NCBI GenBank assembly: GCA_029891345.1
Contig: CM057009.1
Location: 89,699,416 to 89,763,415, forward strand
DNA from: Dryococelus australis
Taxonomy: Eukaryota > Arthropoda > Insecta > Phasmatodea > Phasmatidae
Reading direction: 5' to 3'
Length of the DNA stretch: 64,000 nucleotides
Shown here: one piece after another, positions 12,545 to 23,199 of the stretch
Layout of the letters: every line of letters begins with the position of its first letter
Position numbering within the stretch: position 1 is the stretch's first letter
Made by a program: the position numbers and the translations under genes
Notes under the pieces: model-generated
What the model saw: only the letters and a program-made list of their open reading frames with translations
Databases searched by the model: none
Told to the model about the DNA's origin: nothing

Positions 12545-13165
12545 TATATAGTCTAATTGTCGGTGTCAAAAATAGAAGACCATAAAGTATTTTTGTGCCC
12601 GCTTTTGTAATACTTCGGGTTCTTTTGTAACACGTTTGGTTCCTTAGCTCCATATTAATGATAATACACCTATTATCTTATGGTTATTGGCACTAATTTT
12701 AAATAGTTGAGTATGCCTTATGTTCTATTTTTATGCTTAAGTATTTGGCCACCTTCACTCGACAAATAGGACCGTCGTCAATATTTAAGTTAAAAGTTTA
12801 GATTCCAGTACTTGATAAGCTTTTAATAACCATATATTAATTTTATAAATGTTTATTGTTAGTCTGTTGTTTAAAAGCGACTTATAAAACTTATTTAGAT
12901 CTTTCTGCTTATAATACTATAGTTGGGCTACTGTATTAGATCTAAAAAAAGGACCGGCACCGTCTGCCTATAGAGACAGTAGACCCTCTAGTGGCAATCC
13001 TTAAAGGTTATTTATGTAGATTAAGAATTAAATTGAGCCCAATACTGAACCTTGGGGTACACCATATGTTACTTCCAACTCTATACTAGCAGTGCCATTC
13101 ACTGAAACATATTGCTTTCTGTTGCCTAGGTAACATTTAACTGTTGGTATTGTTACTAGTCAAAT
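12545..13165 (-). pseudogene. Non-LTR retrotransposon (jockey/CR1-like LINE) reverse transcriptase relic
   Basis: Minus-strand frames give, in order, YLGNRKQYVSVNG and YGVPQGSVLGSI (13150-13030), an LIYINNL block, and then a stop in place of Tyr followed by ADG where the YADD active site is expected (about 12970). Later come LNKFYKSLLNNRLTINI and a KYLSIKIE block (about 12750), and near 12600 KILYGLLFLTPT. This order matches fingers/palm, thumb and C-terminal region of a LINE ORF2. Many stops and frame changes, and a damaged catalytic motif, show it is dead. MITE copy A interrupts its 3' portion. Confidence 0.8.
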
Positions 13166-13169
13166 TAAG

Positions 13170-14380
13170 TGCTGAGCATGATGTTTTATGATTTATAATT
13201 ATAAATATACTCAACTGTGTTAAACATTTATTCTTAAGAATGCCTTTTTATTGAAATATTATTTTTAAGTATACAATGCATGGTTTGAAAGCCTCTCAAA
13301 CAGTCATTGACAAGTTCAGCACATTTTAAGCATGAGTGATTGAAATATATATCAAGTATAAAACTGTAGAATTATGTACATTACCTAATACACATAATTT
13401 TTTCAGACCTAAATATACATCAAAAAATGGCATTTCCAAAAGTTTTTTTTTTCAAACGTATATAAACTGAATAATGTAAATATTTTACAACACCATTATA
13501 TGGTTGTGCACACACTGTTGTAGACCTCAGAAATTAGGGAAGGAATTTTATTTCAGAAATTACCTACAATTTTACCTCGATAAGTAGATAACTATTGACG
13601 AAGTAATAAAATGGTAGAAATCTCAGTTCCATTTCATTAGAATAAAATTTCTCTGGTAATCAGTGATATACATATTCGTGGCTCTATAAAAGCTAATCAT
13701 TATTTAACACGTGCTCCTTGGCTTGGAGTAAATAAATCTCCTTTGGTAGCAGATATGTTAGGTGCACTGCATGAAATAACTTAAATTTTGCGTAGGCTTA
13801 TTTACCCTGCCTAGTATGCCCTATTTCTCACATTGATGTCTTAAGTCGCACAATTTGACGACTAGAATACCCCAAATAAAACTTGGAAATACAACTTGTA
13901 ATTTTAGTATGGGAATAAACAATATTCACGTGCCTACCTAGTATGGGAATAAAACAATGTTTATGTCCCTAAAACAAGAAGTACTTATACATACTTACAG
14001 GACAATTATTTCATTACATATTTAAATTGCGACTTTTCTGTCACGAATTTAATGAAACCAAAAAAGTCAACGTTTACAAACAAATGTAAGCTTCTTAAGA
14101 ATAAAAAATTCTGAAGACCATAATATTTATACGGAATCCACATCTACTGTCTTTATACAACTCGCCGTATATATTTCACCACATATAAAAATTATCCAAT
14201 TTAAATGAGGATTTGAGAGTTATATTGGATCAGTAAGCGTCCCTTAAGAATTACTGTTGTGAAAACCACATTAAATTACCATTTGTATTTATTTATAATT
14301 CGCTGTTCAAAGAAAATAAAACTTAGTATTTCTATACAGTAATATGGACACTTTCAAGCAGTTGTCACCGATGTGACGTG
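13170..14380. other. No recognisable gene
   Basis: AT-rich sequence. A degenerate short duplication containing GTATGGGAATAAA lies near 13909-13950. The further LINE body may extend upstream here but I could not recognise it. Confidence 0.45.
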
Positions 14381-14384
14381 ACAA

Positions 14385-14750
14385 AATTAGAGAGACACAG
14401 AGATACACTGCGCCTAATCACACCATTATGTCTACATCGTGGTCGGAACATAGGAGAGACAACGCAGGAATTAATGCAAGCGTCGTGACCAAGGCAACTA
14501 GGCAGGATGATACCGCAATGGTTTGCCATTGTCTTCCGCTGGATGGATGAGATGAAGCAAGATGAGAATGGAGCAGCTCTGGAATGCAAGGGTGTGGGAA
14601 ATGGAAGATCCCTGAGTAAACCCTCCGACCAGCAGTATCGTCCGCACGATTCCCACTTGCTAGAATCCGGGAGTTACCCGGCCGAGAATTGGATACAGAT
14701 CGCCTAAGTGGGAGACGAGGAGGCTAACCTCTGAGCCACCGCGTCCCCTT
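14385..14750 (-). repeat. tRNA-derived SINE, second head type
   Basis: On the minus strand from about 14750: GGACGCGGTGGCTCAGAGGT (A-box type), then CCTCGTCTCCC, then a degenerate B box around GTATCCAATTCTCGGC. The body holds GTGGGAATCGTGCGGAC, TGCTGGTCGGAGGGTTTACTC and GGGATCTTCC. These blocks match the body of the SINE at 9470-9665, so the two elements share a central domain behind different tRNA-like heads. The right limit (about 14385 on plus) is approximate. Confidence 0.7.
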
Positions 14751-14896
14751 ATCCTTGGGTTATTTTAAAAAAGTAATAAGATCTCATGCAAAAATTAAAG
14801 AAAAATAATATGTACAATTGTCAGTTTGATGCGGTTCTTCCGACTCGTTGAGAGTATGCTAATAAACTAATATTTAAATAATAATATACTGATACT

Positions 14897-15128
14897 GGCT
14901 GTTCACAGCAAAGTGAGAACTTTTTAAGGCCCTTATTAATGTTCCTGTCATCCAATTTCCAGCATCCTCCTGCTTTTGAATATAAACATTGCAATGTTGC
15001 CAATGAACAAAGTGTATATATTTCACCACCAATAAATTTAATGCCTGAGGTGGCACTAATATATATTTATTAGCGGTTAATGCCTGTTGGGAGGGCCTTT
15101 AAAAGTGCTCACTTTATTGTGAAAAGCC
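14897..15128. mobile_element. MITE copy B (short subfamily, 232 bp)
   Basis: Ends are GGCTGTTCACAGCAAAGTGA on the left, and on the right the reverse complement of GGCTTTTCACAATAAAGTGA. TACT precedes and TATA follows. Read in reverse, the interior matches copy A (12311-12544), including ATTAACC..CTAATAAATATAT and TTGCAAT..TTTATATT. No coding capacity. Confidence 0.85.
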
Positions 15129-15271
15129 TATATATGTCATGCCCACACTTTCCTCAACATGGGCGCGAATAATTTTTAAATAATTCCTTAAAAGCTGAGT
15201 TTATAAGTAGGGCTTGTCTGGTTAAAAACAATATCATCATAAATTAAACCAGAAACACATGCAGCAGTATA

Positions 15272-15688
15272 GACTGTTCACGGTAAAATGAGCACTTTTG
15301 AATGCCCTGCTTAAAATCTACTTTTAATCACGTTGTGTATACCTCCATCTTACGCAAAATTAACATTACTATGGGCCTCATCACTTTTTTCATGCGTCGG
15401 TCACATGTAACTGTGAAATTATTAAGAAAGTAAATACTTTACAAATCTGATCATTTTTACACTTCGATGCATTAGAAAAACAGAAAATGAAATAATTAAT
15501 TTAAAGTTATCACAACTGGTTACCTAACACTTTTTATGCGACGCTAAGATATGTAACTACTTTCCATCCATGGTTACCAACTTTACTGCGCATATGTCAC
15601 TCAGTGCGCCCGTTAAAATATATACAGGAAGGGGCGGTGACGTTACGTAAGGTTCACTTCTAAATTGCTCAGTTTATCGTGAACAGCC
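15272..15688. mobile_element. MITE copy C (long subfamily, 417 bp)
   Basis: Ends are GACTGTTCACGGTAAAATGA and the reverse complement of GGCTGTTCACGATAAACTGA. TATA lies on the left and TTTA on the right. The interior is collinear with copy D at 50952-51367: CCCTGCTTAA, TTGTGTAT, TAATACTTTACAAATCTG, TCATTTTTACAC, CGATGCATTA and GCGCCCGTTAAAAT occur in the same order. It shares the termini of copies A and B but has a different interior. It sits 143 bp from copy B. Confidence 0.88.
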
Positions 15689-15714
15689 TTTAGTGAGACA
15701 ATTACAAATGCACA

Positions 15715-15795
15715 GGTGACCTACCCGGGACTCGAAACCGTAGATCCTCATACCGTAAGATAGCATGCAATCGATTACATTAACGAGATCGAATT
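15715..15795 (-). repeat. tRNA-like SINE head
   Basis: The minus strand reads GATTGCATGCTATCTTACGG, then ATGAGGATCTACGG and TTTCGAGTCCCGGG. This resembles a tRNA acceptor-to-T-arm layout with a good B box. The A-box region is weak. No functional tRNA is claimed, because the cloverleaf is not complete. It abuts MITE copy C. Confidence 0.5.
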
Positions 15796-16189
15796 GGGAG
15801 CATCTATTTCGGATTTAATCAGTCTAAGGTTTATAATTATAGGGTTTGCTAACCTAAAATATGTACAGTGTTGTGATTTTGAAAACAAGTATCTGAGCCA
15901 TTTACAGCATGTAAGTCTACATGGTGTTCCATAGTGCTCCTTGCGTGAAGAATGTGTTGGATGGTTGGATCGGTTGGATGGTACTTCAGAAATGGCAAAA
16001 AAAAAAAATCAACTTTATTCATATGACGATCTTCATAATTGGAGGACAAAAATGTTTCGTATTTGCTTATATTTATGATTGTATACTGCCAGTATAAAAA
16101 GTTCAGCTAAATTCGATTACACAGTTTTGTAGATATACAATAAGCTGAAATTATTTTATAGACGCCGTTCTACAAATAAGTGTCTGTCA

Positions 16190-17690
16190 TGTTTAAAAAA
16201 TACTTACAATAATATGGCCTACTACAGTACAACTTCCTCACCAATCTTGGTGGGAAGGGGTTGTTTGTTTCCCGAGATATTACATAAAAACTTAATATTT
16301 ATTGTAGTGTTAAATTGCAATATGGCAGAGAAATGAGGTTCATTATAGACAAATTTGTTGGTTGTAATTGGTACTACCAGCATACAAAGTTAAGATGGAA
16401 TTGCTTTCGTTAATAAAAGGTTATGAGCTAAAATATTTATATAATCACCATTTTAAAAATAAGGGCCTGAACTACTTAAACATATTTGTTTACACCTCCC
16501 GCTGCAGTGTGAATTGTTCGCCAAATTTGGCAGGAATAGGTAAATAGTCACAAGATATGACATAAATTATTTATTTATTCATATGGTGCTATCTTACAAA
16601 ATGACGATAATATAAGTTTCTGGTGGATACAGTTGATAGTTGTAATATCTACTGCCAGCATATAAAGAAAGTTTGGAATTAATTACAGCGTTGTTAGATA
16701 TCTATGTACCAGCCATTTTCAAAATAAGTGTCTAATGTACTAAAATACACATTTTTACATCATTGCTGCAGTACTATTTGTTTGTCACATTTGATAGGGA
16801 TCGGTAAATTGATTCTCAAGGTATGATATTAAAACTTGATTTATTCGTGTGGCGCTATTTTACAAAATGGCGGACAAAATATGATTTATGTGGAGACAGT
16901 TAATAGTTGTTATATCTGCTGGCAGCATGCCAAGTTAAGTTGCATTTGATTAGATGGTTACAACAATTAAGTATTCTAAGCTAAGATGCCTAAGTGGCCG
17001 CCATTTGAAAAATAAGTGCCTAACATAATTAAAACATGCCAGTTTTCATCATCTGCCACAGTATGACTTGTCTGCCAAAATTTGATAGGAATCGGTTAAT
17101 TTTCTACAGAGATATGACAAACAGTTTAATTTTTTCATGTGGTGCTATCTTACAAAATTGCAAAATGGCTATGTGTTAGTATACTATTACAATTATCATA
17201 TGATGCTTCTAATATATACTTCCAGCATACAAAATTTGGTCGTAATTGGTTATATAACATAGTAGATATACCAAAAAATGGCAAATATGTGTATGACCGC
17301 CATTTTGAAAGTAGGTGTCTAATCAAGGTTAATTACATACGTTTACCTCGTCTGTCAATGTACTACTTTCATGCAAAATTGGGTGATAATTGTTTCTGTA
17401 GTTTTCCAGACATAATGTAAAATCTTAATGTATTCATTTGGTGCTATTTTACAAAATGGCGTACTAACAACAATATACATTTCACAATTTAATGCATGCA
17501 TGATGATCTGCCAGCACACAAAATGTGACTTAAATCTGTTCAATGGGTCTCGAGATATAACATATCACCTTAAATATTATAATGGCCGCCATAATCAAAG
17601 TATGTGCCCGGCAAGACCGAAAGCTATAAAAGTCAGGTTTCCTTGCTAAGTTCTATATGTGTACCGAGTTTGGTTAAATTCGTTTGATGC
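16190..17690 (-). repeat. Tandem array, ~285-bp period (array 1)
   Basis: A degenerate unit recurs at about 16230, 16521, 16787, 17077, 17376 and 17660. Each has an ATTTGG-like core followed by an AATCGGTTAATT-like block, then GAGATATGACA, GGTGCTATNTTACAAAATGG and CTGCCAGCATNCAAA. Spacing is 266-299 bp. Copies are well diverged. Reading the minus strand gives the same block order (ATATCTC..ACCGATT..CCAAATTTGG) as array 2 at 42400-45470, so the two arrays are in opposite orientation. No coding signal is convincing. Confidence 0.8.
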
Positions 17691-17946
17691 GTTCAAAAAT
17701 CGAAAGGAGAGGACACGCACACAGGCACCATATACACACAACAACCACCACACCGACACAGACAGGAAAGTAATCTCATAAGCCTCTCTTTCCTTCGTAA
17801 AGTTGATTGAAAATTAGTGCCATACACAACGAAGTGTCGGATTGCAATGCTATTCGGAAGTAAGGCAATAGTCACAAATGCAAGGAATGGTTATAAATCG
17901 AGAACAGTTATGAGGAATGTACTACATTGCACTACCCATAGATCTA

Positions 17947-18885
17947 TTAGTATGATGTTGGACTGCAGTGTTTGCGAATGCAATATGCTATATGTCGATG
18001 CATGGGATTGTAGTGGCCCTTAATAGTGTACTGCGTTAAGCCATCACATGCAGCTTGAATGTTCGCTCGGAGTTCCCGCAGATTTTGCGGTAGGAACGAA
18101 GTCGCAATAGAGTGGCTAGTAGTATATAACAAATTTTCAATCAGGGATAATTCTGGCGGTGCAGCTGGTCAGTATAGAGTATTCATGGCTCTAAGAGATG
18201 CTCTTGAGATGCGGCAGAATTATAAGCTCGAGCGTTGTCCTTTTAGGATAGAGCATTGGTGTGAGCGTTCATAGATGACAAGGGCCTAGGGTTTCAGGAC
18301 CTAATGACATGCCATTGGGTAGTCAAAGTGCCTATGACAAAGGCCAATGGTGATCGGCCATCGTACAAAGTCACACTCCACTATGCCGTCTGAAAATGTT
18401 ATAAAAACCACCCATCTTGGCGCTACCCACGTTGCCTCCACATATGGATGCGTTGGTCGTCGATACCAAAAAAAGCAATACTTATTACTGAAGATTACAC
18501 GCTCTGCATGGCTTCATGAGAGTCGATTACTAAACATCAGCAGCCTGTGGCGGTGTTTATGTGGTGCTAAAAGCAGTCGTTCTGATTGGTCGGCTTGCAT
18601 GAAGTCCCACGCCATGCAGCCATCTGCCAGCGGCACCGGCACTCACAATATTCTGCAGGGTGGGCATCACTGTTCGCTGAATATCCCAACATGTGGAGGT
18701 TGGGGAACTCCGCGCATGTAGGACAGTCTGTCGGTTTTCCCTTGGTGTGGTTTGTGGCTGTCTCCAAGATCGTGTGTGCCGTGTATGCTTGCCTTCCTCT
18801 ATCCACTTGAACCAATATTGTGCTATGGTAATATCCACACGACCGGTATAGCACAAAATAAAGCCAATGACCATCCAACTTTCTG
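17947..18885 (-). pseudogene. Tc1-type transposase pseudogene, nearly full length
   Basis: From right to left on the minus strand: WFKWIEEGKHTRHTRSWRQP with a PREN block (N-terminal paired helix-turn-helix and GRPR-like hook, 18870-18700), SSPTSTCWDIQRTVMP and VSAGAAGRWLHGVGLHASRP (second DNA-binding half), a damaged catalytic core, then LSLIENLLYTTS (the DD34E glutamate block) and LPQNLRELRANIQAACDGLT (C terminus). The family cuts and pastes DNA at TA sites. At least three frame changes and several stops break it. The third catalytic residue (Glu in IEN) is still present. Confidence 0.85.
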
Positions 18886-18889
18886 TACA

Positions 18890-20430
18890 CTGTAAAAATG
18901 TTATCTATCTTTACACAGAATTATTTTCAAACTGGTTGCAAATATTATTTTTGCAGCTCTACGAGTGGATTATAATACATTTTACGAAATGTAAGTGTAG
19001 AATGTATAAAATTAATATTGTATTTTCGAAAGCAATCACTACAGACTTCAAGTTTGTTACAAACATGAAGCTAAGTAAACAATTTTATGTGCTTCATAAA
19101 ACAGTGTGTCATATAGATAAAGTATTTCAATTTTAAGTTACAAGAAAATCTTTGGCAAATAGAATTGAAAGGATTGTTTGGGAAGTGTAAAAAAAATTTT
19201 CACTATGCAGCCTTACAATACGACCCCTCTCGAATGTGTCCAACTGTTCGAAGTGCTGTCAAACTTGTTCACGAGGCCTACTACAATTTGAAAGGGCGTT
19301 ATCGTCATAACAGTACGAGTAAGGATAGAAAGAGTGCACATTAACAAATATTTTACCAGTTTCAAGAGGGCTAACACTACAGAGAGCTCAACATTTGTTG
19401 GTGGTTGAGAATGCAGCATTGCTAGTCAACAAAAAAGTTTACTATTTTCAGTTAAATATGTGATTATTCGTAAAATGTAATGAGTTTGAAAAGTAGGTTA
19501 CGTTTCAATGTAAAAGAATTTTGTAATCTGCAACTGTCAGTATATTTTCTAAATTTTCCTAAAGAATGGTAATGTCCTACATGCAGAGTGTCGTTTACCT
19601 GCTGAGCTGCGGCACTTTCCAAAGCTGGTAAATGCAAGCAGCCATCACGTCATAAATATGGTGGACGACTCTTTGCTCTTAGTATTGCACCCTTTACTCT
19701 CGGAGCCCCATTAATTATATTCTAAAGTAACTCGTTCCAAAAGTAAAATATTATTGAAATGAAATCACATAAATGAAAGAGCGTACTTAAATATGCAATG
19801 CATGCAGGCCGATTCTCGTACGGAACAACATTTTATAGTGCAGATATATAATTTACTTACAAGGGAAATGTATCAAAATTAAGATTTCACTTATTGTATT
19901 TGATGATTTTATACTCATCAAGAGAAATTACGTTTTGGCATGTCCATATTTTCCTGCGTGATTCGTGGCACCTGATATTAATGTGTTGTTTAATTGTCAC
20001 ATCGAAGTAATGAGCAGTTTTCACACACACAGAACACGTTTTTGTACCTCCCGTCTTTCATGAGCCGGAAATTTGATTATTTTTCTACACTTCCATACAG
20101 AAGGAACAGAGCGATTCTCGTTAAGATAACAGAGCACGCCCACTCTCAGTACAGTGACCAGAAGATGACTGAGACGCACCATCATAATTCATCACGTATT
20201 TTGACGACCCCACCAACAATCAACCTCCAACGAATCATAGGCTTCACATCACAACCCGAACCCCTACCCCCTCATCAACCGTCCGCCATTCACCCGCTAC
20301 AACTCGGCCCCCATTAGAACCACTAAACTCTGCTAGTGATATAATGATGATTCGACATTGCTTGCTTACTTTTGGCCGTTGGTCATGTAATATCTTGAAC
20401 TCTGCTGATAGTTAATGGGGTCAAAGTCAT
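18890..20430. other. No recognisable gene
   Basis: AT-rich. The frame at 19994-20317 has no motif and is rich in Pro, His and Ser toward its end. Nothing else is supported. Confidence 0.45.
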
Positions 20431-20591
20431 GTCACATCACAGTTCTTGGTTTTGTTTCAGTCGCACCAAGCAGCAAGCCGAGGAGGGCAGCCTCGGGTGC
20501 CGGACCAAGGAAACCAGGGTAACATTCGGTGTTTGGTTGGGTAACAATAAACGCGGAGGGTTGGAACGCGAAAGGAGGCCAGCGGGGCCAG

Positions 20592-20620
20592 TATAAAATG
20601 GGCGACGTCACAAGGTCAGT
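20592..20620 (+). promoter_or_regulatory. Candidate Pol II core promoter (TATA box and initiator)
   Basis: TATAAAA lies at 20592-20598, and an initiator-like GTCAGTG places +1 near 20618, 26 bp from the TATA start. GACGTCA, a CRE-like half, lies between them at 20604-20610. AGACGTG and CGACGTG motifs resembling arthropod downstream promoter elements follow. The surrounding 250 bp are clearly richer in G, C and CpG than the neighbours. This matches a TATA/Inr arthropod promoter, though an LTR or other element promoter is also possible. Confidence 0.5.
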
Positions 20621-20715
20621 GCAGACGTGACCAGGCAGCGCGACGTGGGCGGGGTCCACGACGGAGGCTACGCGGTGCCCTGAGCATCCGAAAAGCGAAT
20701 ACTTCACAACCAGTG
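20618..20715 (+). other. Candidate non-coding first exon with splice donor
   Basis: A consensus 5' splice donor, CAGTG|GTAAGTG, starts at 20716, about 98 bp after the proposed start site. The interval has no ATG, so it would be 5' UTR. The downstream sequence turns AT-rich at once, as an intron would. No matching acceptor or coding exon was identified within the window, so the gene it would belong to is unknown. Confidence 0.4.
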
Positions 20716-20990
20716 GTAAGTGAAAACCCACTTAGGCGTGAGACGGGACTCTTCAGTATCAAACGTGTGGCAAGTTAAAGTTGAGTCTTTATACTTGAAG
20801 TCAGGTGGTTGTATCAGTTTTACACAAAGTTTAGAGAATTTAGTTTATATTGATAACATAATAGAAGGTCAAGTGATTTCTGTAATATATTTATTATCAA
20901 CTGTAAATTATTGTAATGACTACAAGGAAAAATAGTAAACGTCTAGTGTTATGGTAATTGCTTTGATTATTAAGTTATTGTACGGTCCCC

Positions 20991-21050
20991 TTAAGAGAGA
21001 GAGAGAGTAACAGTTTCATGCCAGAAGTGGCATAATCCTCTCTCTTTTCT
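20991..21050. repeat. Hairpin flanked by GA and CT runs
   Basis: AAGAGAGAGAGAG at 20993-21006 pairs with the CTCTCTCTTTT run at 21038-21047. Inside is a perfect stem ATGCCA-GAAG-TGGCAT (21018-21033). It may be a fold in a transcript starting at the promoter above, but position alone does not show this. A CTCTCTCTTTTCTCTTAAGG stretch near 63412-63430 is similar to the reverse complement of its left half. Confidence 0.5.
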
Positions 21051-22093
21051 GGTCTTTCTATCTCTTTGTCTGCTAAGTATTTTTTTTTTTGTTTCCGATT
21101 CTTCCATCACATTTCGCCGAGTAGGACTATCAGGCGTGCTCGTAATTACATATACGTTATTTGCCATCGAAGTAAAAATACCTGCTCAAATTCCAAGTAC
21201 TTGTTGGACCAGCGAGCTATTGAATTGCAGATATAAAAATTAATCATTCGTTTAATAGCATGCCTGCGACCAACCACACGACTTCGTCTTTGGTAGTACT
21301 ATGGCTGACTAAAGCTGGACTACATACATTGTCGGTGATGTCATACACATACCATTGATCCCTTAAAACTAGTAATGTACGAGGCCAGCTGACGTGTTAG
21401 TCTTATCCTCTGTGCTCTTCTCGGTCATCAGTTCACTATTCTACGAATCGTTCTCATTTAATTGTTAAGTTGTTTAATTCATTAATAAATTAGTTAATAT
21501 TTCAATCTTTTGATATATTCCGATTTGTCAACAAATATTTCACTCTTTCAATCCATCATTGTCAATCCATAGTCAGTCCAGCAGAGTTTAGTATGTCCCC
21601 CATCCATATGTACACAATTAATGTTTTGTACGCAGTTCACTGTACGTGCGTTTATACTTCGTTGATATTCTATACGCTGAATATTGGCCAATTGTCAAAG
21701 CATACAAGGGTGTTTAGTCTAAGTTCTTCGAAACGTAGCTCCCGATCCGAAATAACGATTCACGTCATATTTATGGAGTTCGGTATTCTAAGTTAAATAC
21801 GACTTCTCGATTCCCGTGAGAAACGATTGAGAGCTCTCGACAGGTAATTTGCTGTCGAAAGCTGCGTTCGTGATCGAGAAGCGTAAATTCAACATGGCAA
21901 GTGAGAAGTATGGTGGCCGTATTTATTGCAAACGGGCATAAATATAATGGTTCCGCCCTTAAACGTAATATACCACACATAAAAGGTTATAATAAACGTG
22001 GAACCTTATTATATGCATCTAATTGCATCCACATATCTTCGGAAGCAATTGTGTTATATTTCTGTTTCTTGAACCTGTTTTGTAAGTGTATGA

Positions 22094-22310
22094 ATGACCG
22101 AGTTGGCCTGCCCCTATCGTTCATTTGTAGGGTGGCCGACTTGTAGTGGGAAGGTCGTTAGTTCGCGCCTCGATCCTTCCGCGGCAAATTTTCAGTTCGC
22201 TTGTCGCCCTGGGAATTTGTCAGCAAGTCGGTCTAACTTGATCTCGTCAACGTCACGTCCATACAAATATAACTACAGCAACAACGACAAAAAAGAGTTG
22301 TTATGTCACG
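22094..22310 (+). repeat. Probable tRNA-derived SINE
   Basis: The plus strand starts TGACCGAGTTGGCC (A-box type) and has GTTAGTTCGCGCCTCGATCC (B-box type) about 75 bp later, longer than a normal tRNA and consistent with a long variable region or insertion. The tail region to about 22310 ends in an ACAACGACAAAAAAG simple-sequence stretch. Its body differs from the SINEs at 9.5 and 14.4 kb. Confidence 0.5.
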
Positions 22311-22329
22311 TGACTGCTAGTGCATAGTG

Positions 22330-23190
22330 ATATATGTATATATATATATAGTGTTCGGGCCACGTCTGACAAAAATTTTTTTACTTCTTATAATAATGTA
22401 GCACACTATTTTACAGCACACTATTTTACACATACGTGCAATAATAAAACTAATTAAATGGACAACTTCTACAATTTTATGAATAAATATAAGGTATACA
22501 GTTTTTGTGTACGGAGCACGTTACTTCACTAGTGGTAATGAGAATTCGTGCATTTCTGCAATAAACAATTACACGCATTTTATTATGTTAGATTTGTTGT
22601 TTAGGCCTGGCGTACTTTTCTTGGTAAACATTATACTGGTATTTATCAAAACAACATTTTACTTATTGTCTTCTATAAATTTCGTTACGTACATCACAGT
22701 TAAATTTATTTAAATGAACTGTTCGATGGGACTACTGCGTAACGAATCATCTCATATTTTAACAGTTGTTTTTATACGTGAAAGAGTATGTTCCGTTACA
22801 ACGAATAATATTTTCAACCACCAATCTGCGTATGCAACACATTAACCATTCAACGTATCACAATTTTCCACAGCAAAGTATCCAACCTTACGATGAATTT
22901 GTCACCATGTCGAGAAATTTCTCTCTAAATTACCCGCGTTTTGCTTTGATAAATGGGATTGTACGTGTTTTATATAGCACAATGTATAAATTATATATAT
23001 ATATACACTTTTATGCATTAAGTAACCACTTAACAAGCACAGTTTGTAAGAATAGCTTTATTTCCATCATACATTATTTCAGACACAGCGTTTTTTTGCA
23101 TTTGTCACGTTGCCTGTCTGAACATACGGGAGGGAGCGGAAGAGTGTTGTTGTGGGGCGGTCTAAAAATCCTGAGCATTGCGTCTCCTGA
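22330..23190. other. No recognisable gene
   Basis: AT-rich with TA microsatellite stretches near 22328-22350 and 22995-23005. The 146-codon frame at 22766-23206 is compositionally anonymous and shows no motif. Confidence 0.45.
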
Positions 23191-23199
23191 TCGGCAGGA

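Noticed and set aside
20432..20731. 99-codon minus-strand frame
   Set aside because: It is antisense to the proposed promoter and first exon; open mainly because the patch is GC-rich.
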